From Exophiala sp. HKRS030 (taxonomy: Eukaryota; Ascomycota; Eurotiomycetes; Chaetothyriales; Herpotrichiellaceae): DNA of 64,000 nt. This document shows positions 34,916 through 45,703 of the stretch, in pieces. A model generated the notes under the pieces. The model worked only from the letters and a program-made list of their open reading frames with translations. It was not told the origin of the DNA and ran no database searches. Every line of letters starts with the position of its first letter. Position 1 is the stretch's first letter. The stretch is taken from contig JAHWDD010000002.1 of the NCBI GenBank assembly GCA_023897205.1, positions 1,426,001-1,490,000 on the forward strand, given 5' to 3'. A program made the position numbers and the translations under genes.

Positions 34916-36463
34916 CTAACTCATGTCAACAATCATACTCCCTGGCTCCTCGAGGTATCTCTGGACCACGGTGGCCATTCGAGCCATGGTAGCTCCGTCG
35001 ATGACCCTGTGGTCCGCACTCCAACTCATACTGACGACTTGTGCAGGACGCACAGAAACACCGTCCTCTGCAAAAACAGGTATCGTCTTGATCTTGCCAA
35101 TGCCCATAATCGCCAACTGTCCCTCAACAATCACAGGGGCTACCGTCTCCCCACCGATGTTGCCTATGTTGCTGACAGTGATCGTGCCGCCTGTGAGGTC
35201 GGCCTGGCTCAATTTCCCCGCCTGACCGAGTGCCGCGAGACGCTGAACTTCCTGGGCTATGCCTGCAATCGATCGAGCGTTCACGTTCTTGATGACTGGA
35301 ACAATCAAACCATTCGGTGTGTCCATTGCCACGCCGATGTTGTGTACATTCCTCATGATGAGCTGCGGCTTGCCTGTACCTTCGCTGCTGAGGTCCAAAC
35401 GGGCGTTGAGTAAGGGGTACTGGTTCAACGCGAGCGAGACGGCCTTGATGATGAAGGGCATATATGTAAGTTTCGGAGTGTCAGGATTTCGTGTCGAGTT
35501 CAGTCGGGTCCGCATGGCCGATAGATTTGAAATGTCAATGGTGTCAGAATACAAGAAATGAGGTATCGAAAGAGAACCGGTCATACTCTTGAACATGGCA
35601 GACTGTACGGGTGAGAGTTTTTGTGGCGTCTCTGTCTGTACGGCGTCGACGGTTGGCTTGTTGGATGGTGTCGAGGTCGAAGCCGAGGCAGGAGACGACG
35701 TCGAAGACGTCTCGAGATGCTTGTATACGTCCTCCTTGAGGACTCTACCGTCCTTGCCAGTGCCCGTAATGTCTTCTATGGCCAGACCGTGTTCCTTCAA
35801 GAGCCCTCTCACCGCCGGAGTCGCAAGAGAGGCGTGCTTTCCAGGAGGCGTTTTGGGTGTTGTGACGGCTACCTGGCCTCCTGATCGTGATGCTTCTTGT
35901 GTCACCTGGGCAGCACCACCACCACCGCCCTCTGCGGCCTGTTCTGGGTCTACTGTAGTCTCACCGGCATCTTTCGGCGGTTCATGGTCTATGCTCTCTC
36001 CTTCTCCTTCAGCGACAGGTTCGGCGTCGTCACCGCCCTCGACCTCAATGTCCAAGAGAGGGTCTCCCACCTGCACCACGGCGTCCTGGCCAAAGTGTAG
36101 TTTCTTGATGACCCCCGTGTACTTGGACGTGATCTCGACCGACGCCTTGTCACTCTGGACCTCGCACAGAGGGCTCCATTCTTCAATGGGCGCCCCTTCC
36201 TCCACGAACCACTGTATGATTTGTACCTCCTTGACCCCTTCTCCAATGTCCGACAGGACGTGAGTTTCGGTCTTTTCGAGTCGCGTCGAAGAGTGGAATT
36301 GGCGGTGGCGGTTCGTCCGGAGGAACCAAGTAGTCGCCGCCGCAGTAGGTCTGAAAAAGGTAGTGCCTGTGAGTGTGGTCGTACCCGTCGAGGTGGTGAA
36401 CGTTTGACCCCTCGCCAGACCTGAAAGGAGCCTAAGCGCTTGTGGTGAAGGGACGTATTTCAT
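34916..36463 (-). CDS. Branched-chain alpha-ketoacid dehydrogenase E2 (dihydrolipoyl transacylase)
   Basis: The E2 core of the mitochondrial complex that oxidises ketoacids from Leu, Ile and Val. It moves the acyl group from E1 to CoA on a lipoyl-lysine arm. It is a single exon of 515 residues from the first ATG at 36463. The N-terminal 65 residues form a presequence ending near HRQFHSST. The lipoyl domain covers about 66-140, with the lipoylated Lys106 in EVQSDKASVE. A Glu- and Gly-rich linker follows, then an E1/E3-binding domain near residues 217-258 (ATPAVRGLLKEHGLAIEDI). The C-terminal catalytic domain has the active-site motif SADHRVIDGA. DKAS instead of DKA(T)xD-type context, and overall similarity, favour branched-chain over pyruvate E2. 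The lipoate ligase gene at 60-62 kb encodes a likely modifying enzyme. Confidence 0.93.
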   Translation of the reverse strand: MKYVPSPQALRLLSGLARGQTFTTSTGTTTLTGTTFFRPTAAATTWFLRTNRHRQFHSSTRLEKTETHVLSDIGEGVKEVQIIQWFVEEGAPIEEWSPLCEVQSDKASVEITSKYTGVIKKLHFGQDAVVQVGDPLLDIEVEGGDDAEPVAEGEGESIDHEPPKDAGETTVDPEQAAEGGGGGAAQVTQEASRSGGQVAVTTPKTPPGKHASLATPAVRGLLKEHGLAIEDITGTGKDGRVLKEDVYKHLETSSTSSPASASTSTPSNKPTVDAVQTETPQKLSPVQSAMFKSMTGSLSIPHFLYSDTIDISNLSAMRTRLNSTRNPDTPKLTYMPFIIKAVSLALNQYPLLNARLDLSSEGTGKPQLIMRNVHNIGVAMDTPNGLIVPVIKNVNARSIAGIAQEVQRLAALGQAGKLSQADLTGGTITVSNIGNIGGETVAPVIVEGQLAIMGIGKIKTIPVFAEDGVSVRPAQVVSMSWSADHRVIDGATMARMATVVQRYLEEPGSMIVDMS

Positions 36464-37108
36464 GGTTCTTCCTTTTTTCCCCCCCTTCCTGTAGGACTCG
36501 TCTATAGAGAGCGTTGAAAATTTATCGTTTTCCAATTCACATGTTTTTACTCTTCATTCGAAAGGAACGTCTCGTCGAGTTTGTACTCGGTAACAAGAGA
36601 AGAAGAGATGGTGGTGGTGTCGGCGAAGACCACCGAGGGGACAATTTAATGTTCAAAACACAAAGCCGCGAATAACCGAATTTACCCTTGGTGAGGGAAT
36701 GACGCTGTGCAGTCCTCCCCCCGATGCCGGGGATTGTACCAAGGTATTGGTCCCGGAGTACAGAATACCGTACGACCGTCAAGCAGCGATACTTTGAACA
36801 ACCATATTACATGTAATTTTTATTCCGTACTCCGAACGAGGCATCTTGTGAAAGCTTGTGCCAGTAGAGAAACATAGCAATGGGAAATCTCGATTCTTTT
36901 ATTCATTACCTAGCTAAGTAATTGTTGTGGCTACTTCCATCATGCCATGAACCAAATGCTACCCACCTAGATATCTGCCTAGGTACTCAGCCCAGTATCA
37001 AATGACTTGTTCAGAACCAAAGACATCACTTTAGGCCATGTGTGCATGTGTCATGTAACATGTGTACGACAAGTGAAAACCAAGGTAAATATCAACACAC
37101 CTCTCAAT
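36464..37108. other. Intergenic DNA between SWC4 and E2 genes
   Basis: These 645 bp contain the E2 promoter and the SWC4 3' flank. Partial TACGGAGTAC-like motifs lie at 36753-36761 and, inverted, at 36826-36834. No gene is supported. Confidence 0.45.
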
Positions 37109-39616
37109 CTACCTTCTTTTCTTCCTACCAAGCCCGCTCCGATTACTACCCGCACGACTGGCTTCGGACATGACACTGGCAGACCTCTTGTGCGCACGCA
37201 TGGCCGCGGCAGATGCTGACGCGACACCCTCGTCTGGCTTGTCTGCTGCTGCTTGTTCCTCTTCCTCTTCCTCTTCTTCTTCTTCTTCCTCTTCTTCCTC
37301 CTCCTCCTCCTCCCCCTCCTCTTCTTCTTCTCCTCCATCATCTCCAGCTTTGTCAGAGTCCTCCTGCTCGGCAACCTTGGCCTCAGCTTCAGGACTACTA
37401 TCACCATCGGCCTCTGCATCATCATCATCACCATCCTCTCCGTCATCCTGCTCAGCTTCTTCTTCCGACTCCTCTTCAGCCTCGGCCTCGGCCTCTTCAT
37501 CTTCCTCATCTTCATCCTCATCTTGCTCTTCATCAGCGTCACTGTCGAGATCTGGAGTAGCGGCGATTTCTGCTTCCTCTTCTTCGTCCTCGTCATCATC
37601 AATTCCAAGTTGAGGTCCATCGTCGTCCTCGTCTTCGTCCTCTTCTTCCGCATCTTCATCTTCACCATCCTGGTCTTGATCAGCGGTAGCTTCATTCTGA
37701 TCTTCATCGTCGCCATTCTCATCTTCATCTTCCCCTTGTGCATCCTCATCTTCTTCATGCTTGAGCTCCGAGGCTTCAGCAACTTCTTCATCTTCGTCGG
37801 CATCCGCATCCTCGTCGTCCGCTTTATCCACGGCCATGGTGCTTTCGTCGCCTTGAGCACCGTCTGTCTTCTCTTGATTGTTGTCACGGTCGACAGGGGT
37901 ATCAACCTCACCCTCCGCGTCCTTCTCTTCGTCCGCAAGAACCATTGAACTGTCCTGCGCCGTCTCGAGCTTACTATCCACGATCTGCGACGAGTCCACC
38001 TCCATTACGCTTCCGTCGTTTTGCACAGGCTGTTCTCCTTCCTTGGGCAGACCGAGCCTGATGCGTCTCTGCTCTTCCAAGATTTTAATCTCGGTAGCGA
38101 TCTTCTCGTTGACCTTTCTGGCGTCAAGCAGGATATTGATCTCTTTCACTAGCCGCTCAAACTCCCGACAGACTCTCTCGGTCGGCATAAGCAGACGTGA
38201 TGGAATGGCCAACTCCGTCAAGGCAGCTTGGATCTTGGTGGTCTGTGTCTGACTCTTCGCCATGGTAAGGCGATTGATCTTCTCGTGGCGGAACTGGACA
38301 CCACTCGTGAGTCGCTCTTGGGGGTGAGCAACACCAAAACGAGCCTCTTCTTGCGGTGTCAACACTCTTACGGTTGGTTGTGACGTCGAACCTTTCTTCT
38401 GTGAAGCAGTTTCGTCCGCCTGGGTGTCGACGGTGTCGCGGCGGCTGAATGAGGTGGCGTGACTCGCCTTGCGGGAGTCGGCCGGTGTCGCAGTGGGGTG
38501 TCCACCGTGTGCTCCTTCGTGCATAGGACGAGGCGGCTTAAGCCTCTTCTCCTTTGCGAGCATGTTTTGTAACAGGATGGACAACCCAGCTGAAGTCTGA
38601 TACATGGCGGTTGATTGCTCCTCGCCTCTGTCGGTGCGACGAATGGCGGCAACAGGCTCGAGCCTGGAGTACAAGTCTGCACGCATCTTGATAAAGTCTT
38701 CTTCGTTCTTCGTGATCCGGTAGAGCTCTTCCAGCAAGGTTCTCTCCTCGTCAGCTTCGTCTTTGGTGCGTTCGAACAGTTTTTCCGCCATTGCCTTGCG
38801 CGTGGTCTCGGTCTTGGCGTCGAAACTGCGCATCTTCTCCCACAGTTGGAATTCTGCTTGAGCCATGCTGCTGATTGGTACCTGAGTCTCGAGCATTTTG
38901 GCGGCGACGGTGTAATAACGTTGTTTGAGTGCCTCCATGGTCCGATCTGGAAATTTCGGCGCGACCTCGCTGCCTGCCGCTTCGCCGTTCTGTTGAGACG
39001 CACTGGGTTTGACGATTTCGGTCGTGTCGAACCTGTCTGCGATGATGACCCATCGTAGGTCATAATCACGACAGAGTTCCATCAGATAATCTGTCTCTTG
39101 TCTAGACCAGTCGTCCGCCTTCAACAGATTTTCGTACTGTTCGTCCGTGTACGTCGGAACCTGCACTTTGACATTCCATTTGTGTGAAGGAAATTCATCT
39201 TCGTACCGCAGCTCGGGCACGACAGCAGTACTACTCTTTGCGTCGTCCGTCATTTCCACATCACCGGATCCTCCGTCGTCGTTGGAAATAACTGGTGGGC
39301 GCGTCTGCGACCCCGGGATGGATCGTTTCCAGTGTCTCAGCACAAGTCCATCCGTTCTCGCCCCATGCTGGAACGGCCTCTCCTCCCAATGTCTCGGCTT
39401 GAACAGCTTCTGTGAAATAGACGGTCTCGATTTGTAGGAGCGTTGTTCGACGATGGCGATCGGAGGGACCGAGTCGCCCATGAGTGCTTGGACCTCTCGC
39501 TTGAACCCAGTCACACGCGGCTGTGTGTCGGCCAGTTTCTTCTTCTTGGGCGCAGGCTGGCGAGGACCTGCCTGGCCCAAGTTCATGATGTCGCGAATGT
39601 CGGACGAAGAGGCCAT
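37109..39616 (-). CDS. SWC4: SWR1/NuA4 chromatin complex subunit Swc4 (DMAP1 orthologue)
   Basis: A nuclear subunit shared by the SWR1 (H2A.Z exchange) and NuA4 (histone acetyltransferase) complexes. It is a single exon of 835 residues starting at the ATG at 39616 (MASSSDIRDIMNLG), a typical family N-terminus. An unusual GTG-led extension upstream was not used. The SANT-like DMAP1 domain is at about 160-205 (YTDEQYENLLKADDWSRQET, then WVIIADRFD). A coiled region and the conserved RLLMPTERVCREFERL segment follow at about 470-490. The C-terminal 290 residues are extremely acidic, with a run of about 20 Glu encoded near 37250-37320. The protein ends in a basic KRSASVMSEASRAG...GRKKRR tail, a probable nuclear localisation signal. 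Many family members lack so long an acidic tail. Confidence 0.92.
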   Translation of the reverse strand: MASSSDIRDIMNLGQAGPRQPAPKKKKLADTQPRVTGFKREVQALMGDSVPPIAIVEQRSYKSRPSISQKLFKPRHWEERPFQHGARTDGLVLRHWKRSIPGSQTRPPVISNDDGGSGDVEMTDDAKSSTAVVPELRYEDEFPSHKWNVKVQVPTYTDEQYENLLKADDWSRQETDYLMELCRDYDLRWVIIADRFDTTEIVKPSASQQNGEAAGSEVAPKFPDRTMEALKQRYYTVAAKMLETQVPISSMAQAEFQLWEKMRSFDAKTETTRKAMAEKLFERTKDEADEERTLLEELYRITKNEEDFIKMRADLYSRLEPVAAIRRTDRGEEQSTAMYQTSAGLSILLQNMLAKEKRLKPPRPMHEGAHGGHPTATPADSRKASHATSFSRRDTVDTQADETASQKKGSTSQPTVRVLTPQEEARFGVAHPQERLTSGVQFRHEKINRLTMAKSQTQTTKIQAALTELAIPSRLLMPTERVCREFERLVKEINILLDARKVNEKIATEIKILEEQRRIRLGLPKEGEQPVQNDGSVMEVDSSQIVDSKLETAQDSSMVLADEEKDAEGEVDTPVDRDNNQEKTDGAQGDESTMAVDKADDEDADADEDEEVAEASELKHEEDEDAQGEDEDENGDDEDQNEATADQDQDGEDEDAEEEDEDEDDDGPQLGIDDDEDEEEEAEIAATPDLDSDADEEQDEDEDEEDEEAEAEAEEESEEEAEQDDGEDGDDDDAEADGDSSPEAEAKVAEQEDSDKAGDDGGEEEEEGEEEEEEEEEEEEEEEEEEEQAAADKPDEGVASASAAAMRAHKRSASVMSEASRAGSNRSGLGRKKRR

Positions 39617-40035
39617 TTTGGCGTCGTGCGGCCGCCGCGACACTTGTGAGAGCGGAGTGTGATACGAACGATGATAGAGTTGGAATCCTAGTCGCCCATT
39701 TGTCCTTCCTTTCTAGATCTGCACACTTCTCATTCGTATACGCGTCGTTGATTGATGGGAAAACAATCGTGCGAATGATGAACCAGGGAACTAAATCCAC
39801 AGGCGCAGAGATTCGCATACAGAACCAGAATTCAGAGAAAGCGGCGAGATATTTTTCCACTCCGCATCGGCCATTTGCATTGCGCGACTCCAACAAATTC
39901 GACGCCCCTGAATTGGCCAACATTTACATTTCGACGGCGGAACATGTGCATGATTTCTCAATTAACCGCAGTTCAGACCCTCGTGCTCATCGACAACGTC
40001 CCTGCAAAACACCACCATCAGCAAGAGCCCCGGCC
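39617..40035. promoter_or_regulatory. Divergent SWC4/p24 promoter region
   Basis: These 419 bp separate two divergent start codons. No specific element was recognised. Confidence 0.4.
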
Positions 40036-40926
40036 ATGTATTTCCCTCTTGCGACTGTAGTGGCGGCCTTTTCCCTCCTCGCTCCTTCACAAGCGCTGTA
40101 CCTGTACATTGACGGCACGTCGCCAAAATGTTTCTATGAAGATTTACCAAAGGACACGTTGGTCGTCGGTACGTACATATTCCTCAAACCCTCCCATGAG
40201 TTTTGTGAGTTCGCCCTTGGACGCAAACATTGACGCAACTTCTTCCCACCCCCGCCAGGCACATACAAGGCCGAAGCTTACTCGCCCGCAACCTCAACCT
40301 TTCGAACCACGTCGGAGCTCGCCATCCAGGTAACGGTCGACGAAGTCTTCGACAATGACCACCGCGTCGTGACTCAGACGACCACCTCCTCAGACACCTT
40401 TTCAAAGTTCACATTTACCGCGGCCGACCCGGGCCTGCACAGACTGTGCTTCACCCCCTCCGGCCCGGCAGCCATCAGCGTTGGAGGTTGGTTCTCGGGT
40501 TCGGCGGGCTCGACGATAGGTGGGGTGAAGTTGACCCTCGACATGGCCATCGGTGCCACGTCCAAGATCGAGTCCGAGGACAAGTCAAAGATCGACAACA
40601 TCGTGAGCAAGGTCAGGGAACTCAATGGGAGACTTACGGACATCCGGAGAGAGCAGGTTTTCCAAAGGGTACGTTTCAAGATATATTTCCCCTGAGCAGA
40701 GAGCTGCTCTGGTTTTGCCCCTTTTGATTGAATCCACGTGAGACCACAAAACAGTACTAACATAACCTCCCTCTAGGAACGAGAGGCGGAATTCCGTGAT
40801 CAGAGCGAAGCTACTAATGCCAAAATCGTTCGGTGGACCTTGATTCAGCTTGGTGTTCTTGGTGTTACATGTGCATGGCAATTGTCACATTTGAGATCAT
40901 TCTTTATCAAACAAAAGTTGACATAG
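40036..40926 (+). CDS. p24 family (EMP24/GP25L) cargo receptor, Erp-like
   Basis: A type I membrane protein of COPII/COPI vesicles that sorts cargo between ER and Golgi. Exons are 40036-40168, 40259-40668 and 40777-40926, with introns of 90 and 108 bp, giving 230 residues. It has a signal peptide of about 20 residues (ending [11 protein letters not shown]). The GOLD domain follows with [20 protein letters not shown] and the second conserved Cys in [11 protein letters not shown]. Next come a coiled-coil stalk ([18 protein letters not shown]), one membrane segment ([16 protein letters not shown]) and a short cytosolic tail with FF and lysines (SFFIKQKLT), the COP-binding signal. The Y-I-x-G-T start resembles the alpha/Erp1-5-6 branch. 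It is divergent from SWC4. Confidence 0.92.
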
Positions 40927-41249
40927 AGCGTCGAATTGGACCCGAAAAAGAAAACCATAAATGACTATGAGCTTAACGACTTGGTTCGTTGGACTGGCTG
41001 TATTATAGCACTCGGTTACTGAGACTGATGAGCGTGTCGCATAGACTGACCAATATACCGTGACACGGAAACAAGTGCTTCATGTCCTAGACTCCATGGA
41101 TTCAGCCCATGCCAACATATGCATGCCCTCTAAACTCGTCACGCCTCGCTATGCCATAATCTATACAGGACCGGCCAATGCTCTGCAAAATGCAGAAATG
41201 CAGGTGTATCAGATGGAATCACGGAAATGAGATGCGTCAGCCACACTCG
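40927..41249. other. Convergent intergenic DNA between p24 and IMA1 genes
   Basis: These 323 bp separate two convergent stop codons. Only presumed 3'-UTR sequence was seen. Confidence 0.5.
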
Positions 41250-43652
41250 TCAATAACCTCTTCTCGTTCTCGGACCTGCAATATGTGATCCAGAAGATCC
41301 GAAAGCCCAGTCGTTCGAAAAGCCCCCTCTCCCGGTCCCAGGACGATCGCTCAGTGTTAACCCGTCCATACCGAGGTTACTCCTATCGGACTGTGCAGTC
41401 CCTGAACGCTTGGATTGACCTCTAGTAGATCGTGGTGTGCTCTTCCCCAACCCCGGAGCATCAAATCGCTGCCTGCTGGTCCTCGGTGTGGTCCATTCTG
41501 GCACTGTAGATGTTGTTGCAATGGACGCTTTGCTTTCAGTTGAGTCGCTTGAATCTTTCCGGTTCAGCACAGGCCTCTGCAGGGAGGCATCCTGCTGGAT
41601 GGTGGAGCATGGAGCACCGGATGTGAGGTGCAACGGCCCTCGATTTGATACCCTGGGTGGATTGTCGTTCTTTGAATTGTTCATTTGCAAGAACTCCTGA
41701 GGCAACAGCAAAGCTACCGCAGCGATCGCCAACTTCGTCCAAAGGTCCCGAAGAAGCTCGCCAAAGGGTTCACGAAGCATAGACACTCCGATCAAGAAAC
41801 TTGCTTCGAGTGCATATGCGAGTAGCCTCAAGAATTGACCCTGAACTCCGCGCTCGGCTATGTGGAGTACTAGGTGACCGATCGGTACAAAGGTACTGGA
41901 GAGCACGACTAAATAACCGAACCTCGAGGATTCGACGACAATGACTGCCTCGAACATCCACACCGCTACCGACATCAGGATCGCGAAGAACGAGAGACCA
42001 CTGAAGATCGCACAGAAGGAGGCTCGCTGAGACGGAGCTAAGGCCTCAGGCGTAGAGGCTGTATGAGTGACGTCTCTTGAAGGTTCGTTTCTTGATCTCG
42101 TTGTTGCACTCGGCGAATCTATTGACTGGTCCTTGAGGGAAAATACCGATCCGAATATGTTTTCCAATCCAGTATCTGCTTCCTTTGGAAAGAACTTTGG
42201 CGGAGCCATGGTCTCACCAGGTGAGTCTTGGTGACGGCTCGGTACGGCTGACTTTGCAGGCCGATCGAAGAAGCCCGGTGGTATTCCAATGGCCTCTTTA
42301 GTCTCTGGTTCCTTTCCACCCATATCTGAGCGCAAACCCCGTGCGTTGAGAGCTGGCAACTTGCCGTAAAAAGGACTCGGGTTGGTAGACTGGTATCGAA
42401 TACTCTTCAACTCGGGTCGGAACGTCTGTTGGGTCGGAGTCCAGTCCATCGAATCCCCACCATCTTCCGGAGGAGTGGGTGGCCTCCATGCGTGATATGT
42501 CGATTGCTGTGCAGTGGCAAGGTTTCCAAAGTTGAAAGCTTGGCTTTGACCAGTCTGTGTATTCTCGTCGGGATGTTCTGGAGGAACAAATTGGTCTTGA
42601 GAAAGGAGAGGAGCGGGATCATCTTGCCAATTGACCGGCGGAAGACTCTTAATCTTCACTATGCCAAAGACAGACCATCCGGCGATGATTGCAATCGCGA
42701 CGGCAAAGCAAGCATGTAGCATAGCTGAAAGTCTCACGTCTAAATGCACATGGAACATGAAGATCCACGCACTGAAGCGTAGGCCTAGAAGAGCCATCTG
42801 GACCAGATAGAACTCATATAGTCCAGACAGGCTTCCTTCGTTGTTGGACAGCTTGTGTTGCCATTTTGGATTCCACCAGATGCAGAGCAAGCTGACCGCT
42901 AGCGACAATCCAACAAATGGCTCCAGCCCATCGAGGCACTGCGAGGAATAGACGCGACGTTCGTAACATTCCCGCGGGCTAAGTATCTGCCCAGAGGACT
43001 TTTCGATGACCTGCGACCCATAGAGATGCCAGCCCAATTGCACAACGAGGCTGAGAAAGTATCCAATGCCTGCGGCACTAACCAAAAGACTTCTCCATCC
43101 AAGCCGGCTCCCAATCCGTCTCTGTCTTGACTTTTCCAAAACACGCCGGAGATGATCACTTCTCGCATGATAAGTCGCTTGATGCAGCTTGGCCCTAACT
43201 TTCGGCTCGCAGCGCGCACAACACTGGGGATAGCGTTTTTCAAGTCCATTTTTGTACGCAGGAAACTCGGCCTCCAATTTCTCGTAATCGGGGTGGTCGG
43301 GTTCGGGGAGGAATTGAGAGAGGTTGTAGGTGTATAGCTGCTGATTCTTCACACACGTCGAGCAGAATATTGAGTCGGCCGGCGAGGAGCCGTTGTTGAG
43401 CGGATCGACAATGACAGGCTGAGCGAATCGCTGCGCGGGCGCTGACTCTTCGACGGGGACGTCTGCAATCTCGCCATTCTCGAGAATAGTCAGTAGGGAA
43501 CCTCAGCAGGAGGGATGGGCTCAACATACCTCGTCAAAGAAATTCACGGCAAGACAGTGTTCGCACTGGAACTTGCGACCATCCTTCTTGCTATGTTTCG
43601 ATCTCTTGCCGCAGTAGTGGCAGTCTAGGCGCTGGCGTAGTGATACTGGCAT
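41250..43652 (-). CDS. IMA1: Inner nuclear membrane protein Ima1 (Samp1/TMEM201-like)
   Basis: A nuclear-envelope protein that links heterochromatin or centromeres and the cytoskeleton to the inner nuclear membrane. Exon 1 is 43652-43530 and exon 2 is 43478-41250. The 51-bp intron has a GTATGT donor and a CTGAC branch site, giving 783 residues. The Ima1 N-terminal zinc-binding domain is clear, with CxxC pairs CHYC, CEHC, CSTC and CCARC. Several membrane segments follow from about residue 170 to 320 (LLVSAAGIGYFLSLVVQL, then LSLAVSLLCIWW, then AWIFMFHVHL). A disordered Ser/Pro-rich loop and a second group of membrane segments near 520-610 come next. The tail is basic and Ser/Thr-rich. The only in-frame ATG before the zinc domain was used. 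Confidence 0.9.
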
Positions 43653-44168
43653 GATGCCGCATGATCAATGTCCAAGTTGACTTGCCTCCAGCGACAGTAT
43701 TTCTAGGGATGAGTTGCCATGAGGTCTTTGTTTCTGGTCCTTCAAAACACCGGGTTGTGAATTGGATGCCTTTCGAGAGATCACAACTGATTTCCTTAAT
43801 TGGTCTAGCGTGGATCTCGGGTCAACCACCAGTATCTCCGACCAAAAGAACAGCGTTTGCGATCGTTACATGTCGCTACAACAGCTGGACATCTACCTAC
43901 GTAGGGATGCAATATGCGAACAATCGACACAGACTACCTTGACAAGGACGAGAGCAAGGACTGGGAGGTGAGCTGGAAAAGATACTGTGCATTTCCTTCA
44001 ACTGGATTCGACGCTCGAGGATTCGACTATAATATTCACTTTCAGTACAAACTCCCAGTGCCAAACGAAACCACTGCCATCAACATTACCACCAGATGAT
44101 TTGGATCAACACAACACAATCCCAAGAAGTATTGTGAGAGAACAACAGAGACAAGCCTCGATTCAGAA
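43653..44168. promoter_or_regulatory. Divergent IMA1/ALG14 intergenic region
   Basis: These 516 bp lie between two divergent start codons. Short plus-strand frames are present, but no gene or defined site was recognised. Confidence 0.4.
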
Positions 44169-45083
44169 ATGGACTCCCATTGGGCTCAGATGGATGGATC
44201 TCCTGACGCTGGGCCCTCATCCGGGACAGACAATCCGCTCTCAGCAACCACCTCTTTCTTGACCGCCAGCCACGTCCTGGTCGCTCTACTGGTAACGATT
44301 GTTATCGTTCTGAACATCATCTTCTTCCGCCTCGTCAGCGTTCTCTCGCGCCCAGCACCTTCTTCGCGACCACAGCCATCCCCATCGAATCCCACACACA
44401 TCCTCATCGTTCTCGGCTCAGGCGGCCACACGGCCGAGATGCTCAACATCCTCTCCCAAGCGCCCTGCCTCCAGCTCGACTTTACGTATCGCACCTATGT
44501 CGTGTCATCGGGTGACGCCTTTTCGGCCTTGAAAGCACACGAGTTTGAAAAATCGCTCCTTGCCGATCTCTCGTCCACCCCTGGAATCACCATCCCCGAC
44601 GACACATCGACGAACTACGACGTCGTCACGGTCCCCCGAGCGAGGCGGGTCCATCAAAGTATCCTCACGGCACCCTGGACGAGCCTGAAGTGTCTGTTGG
44701 ATTGCATCGATGTCTTAAAGGGCAGGCACCGAGACTTGAAAACTCCAAGTGGGCGGCAGCGTGGATACCCCGACCTGATCATGACCAACGGCCCAGGCAC
44801 GGGCGTCATTGTCGTGATTGCCTCCGTCATTCTGTTGTTCTTTGGGTGTTCTGGTCCTCGGCAACGCCAAGGTGAAGGCGAAAAGGGCCCGCACCAAGCA
44901 AACTCCTTTGCGCACGGCGGCCAGATGAGGACCATCTTCATTGAAAGCTTCGCCAGAGTCAAGACGTTGAGTTTGAGTGGACGATTGCTGAAACCCTTGG
45001 TCCACCGATTCATAGTGCAGTGGCCGGATCTGGCGAAATCGCAAAATAACAATGCCGAATACATCGGTCCATTGGTTACGTAG
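44169..45083 (+). CDS. ALG14: UDP-GlcNAc transferase subunit Alg14
   Basis: The ER membrane anchor that recruits Alg13. Together they add the second GlcNAc to dolichol-PP-GlcNAc in N-glycan assembly. It is a single exon of 304 residues from the ATG at 44169. An N-terminal membrane segment lies at about residues 33-58 (VLVALLVTIVIVLNIIFFRL). The glycosyltransferase-like fold begins with HILIVLGSGGHTAEML near residues 78-93, the family signature. The conserved PDLIMTNGPGTGV and the later IFIESFARVKTLSLSGRLL match known Alg14 proteins. It converges on the uL24m gene, with 620 bp between the stops. Confidence 0.95.
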   Translation: MDSHWAQMDGSPDAGPSSGTDNPLSATTSFLTASHVLVALLVTIVIVLNIIFFRLVSVLSRPAPSSRPQPSPSNPTHILIVLGSGGHTAEMLNILSQAPCLQLDFTYRTYVVSSGDAFSALKAHEFEKSLLADLSSTPGITIPDDTSTNYDVVTVPRARRVHQSILTAPWTSLKCLLDCIDVLKGRHRDLKTPSGRQRGYPDLIMTNGPGTGVIVVIASVILLFFGCSGPRQRQGEGEKGPHQANSFAHGGQMRTIFIESFARVKTLSLSGRLLKPLVHRFIVQWPDLAKSQNNNAEYIGPLVT

Positions 45084-45703
45084 CACAAAAGATCAAGCAC
45101 GCAGCTCCCGGACAGGAGGTCTAGTAAAAAGAAAATACATGCATGATACAATGAGTCCACCGAAATTGTTTTGTTGCGACAGAATAGAAACTAAACAGAG
45201 CTGCCGGTATCCAATACCTTGGTGACGGAATCATAATACAGAGCTGATTTTGGATATTGTAGTGGTATGTATACATGTGCCATTGAGGTCTCAGCGCCCC
45301 CATCACAGGATTCGGCCTTTCCTGACGTTCTTTCAGAACCTAGCATAGAGCTCGCTGAACGCTGTCACCCTAAGATCCGACGAGAAAAGCCTCTTGGAGC
45401 AGACGGCGTAGATCCATTTTGAGACTTAATGTCCCATATGCCAATGTCAGCCAGCTCACATGACGTGGCCTGACCCTTTGCGGTTCACCAGTGTAGCTCT
45501 CCATTGCGAGCCCTTTGAGGCTACGTTGGACACTGAGGATCGTCAAGAGCGCCTTGAGCAACAGTTGGCAAGGACACAGACAGAGTGACGCATTTCCTGA
45601 TCCGAACGAATGACATACCCACAGGGAGTACAGACTGGTCGTTTGTCGGGACGCAAGATCGCACGTCTTGTTGCTCATGCCCGACGATCTAAACGATCTA
45701 AAT
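45084..45703. other. Convergent intergenic DNA between ALG14 and uL24m genes
   Basis: About 620 bp between convergent stops. No gene was recognised. Confidence 0.5.

Noticed and set aside
37051..37938. 295-codon basic frame (MRTKRRTRRVRLI...) and long plus-strand frames over the same DNA
   Set aside because: These are other-frame translations of the SWC4 acidic repeat, which is low-complexity GAG/GAT sequence open in several frames.
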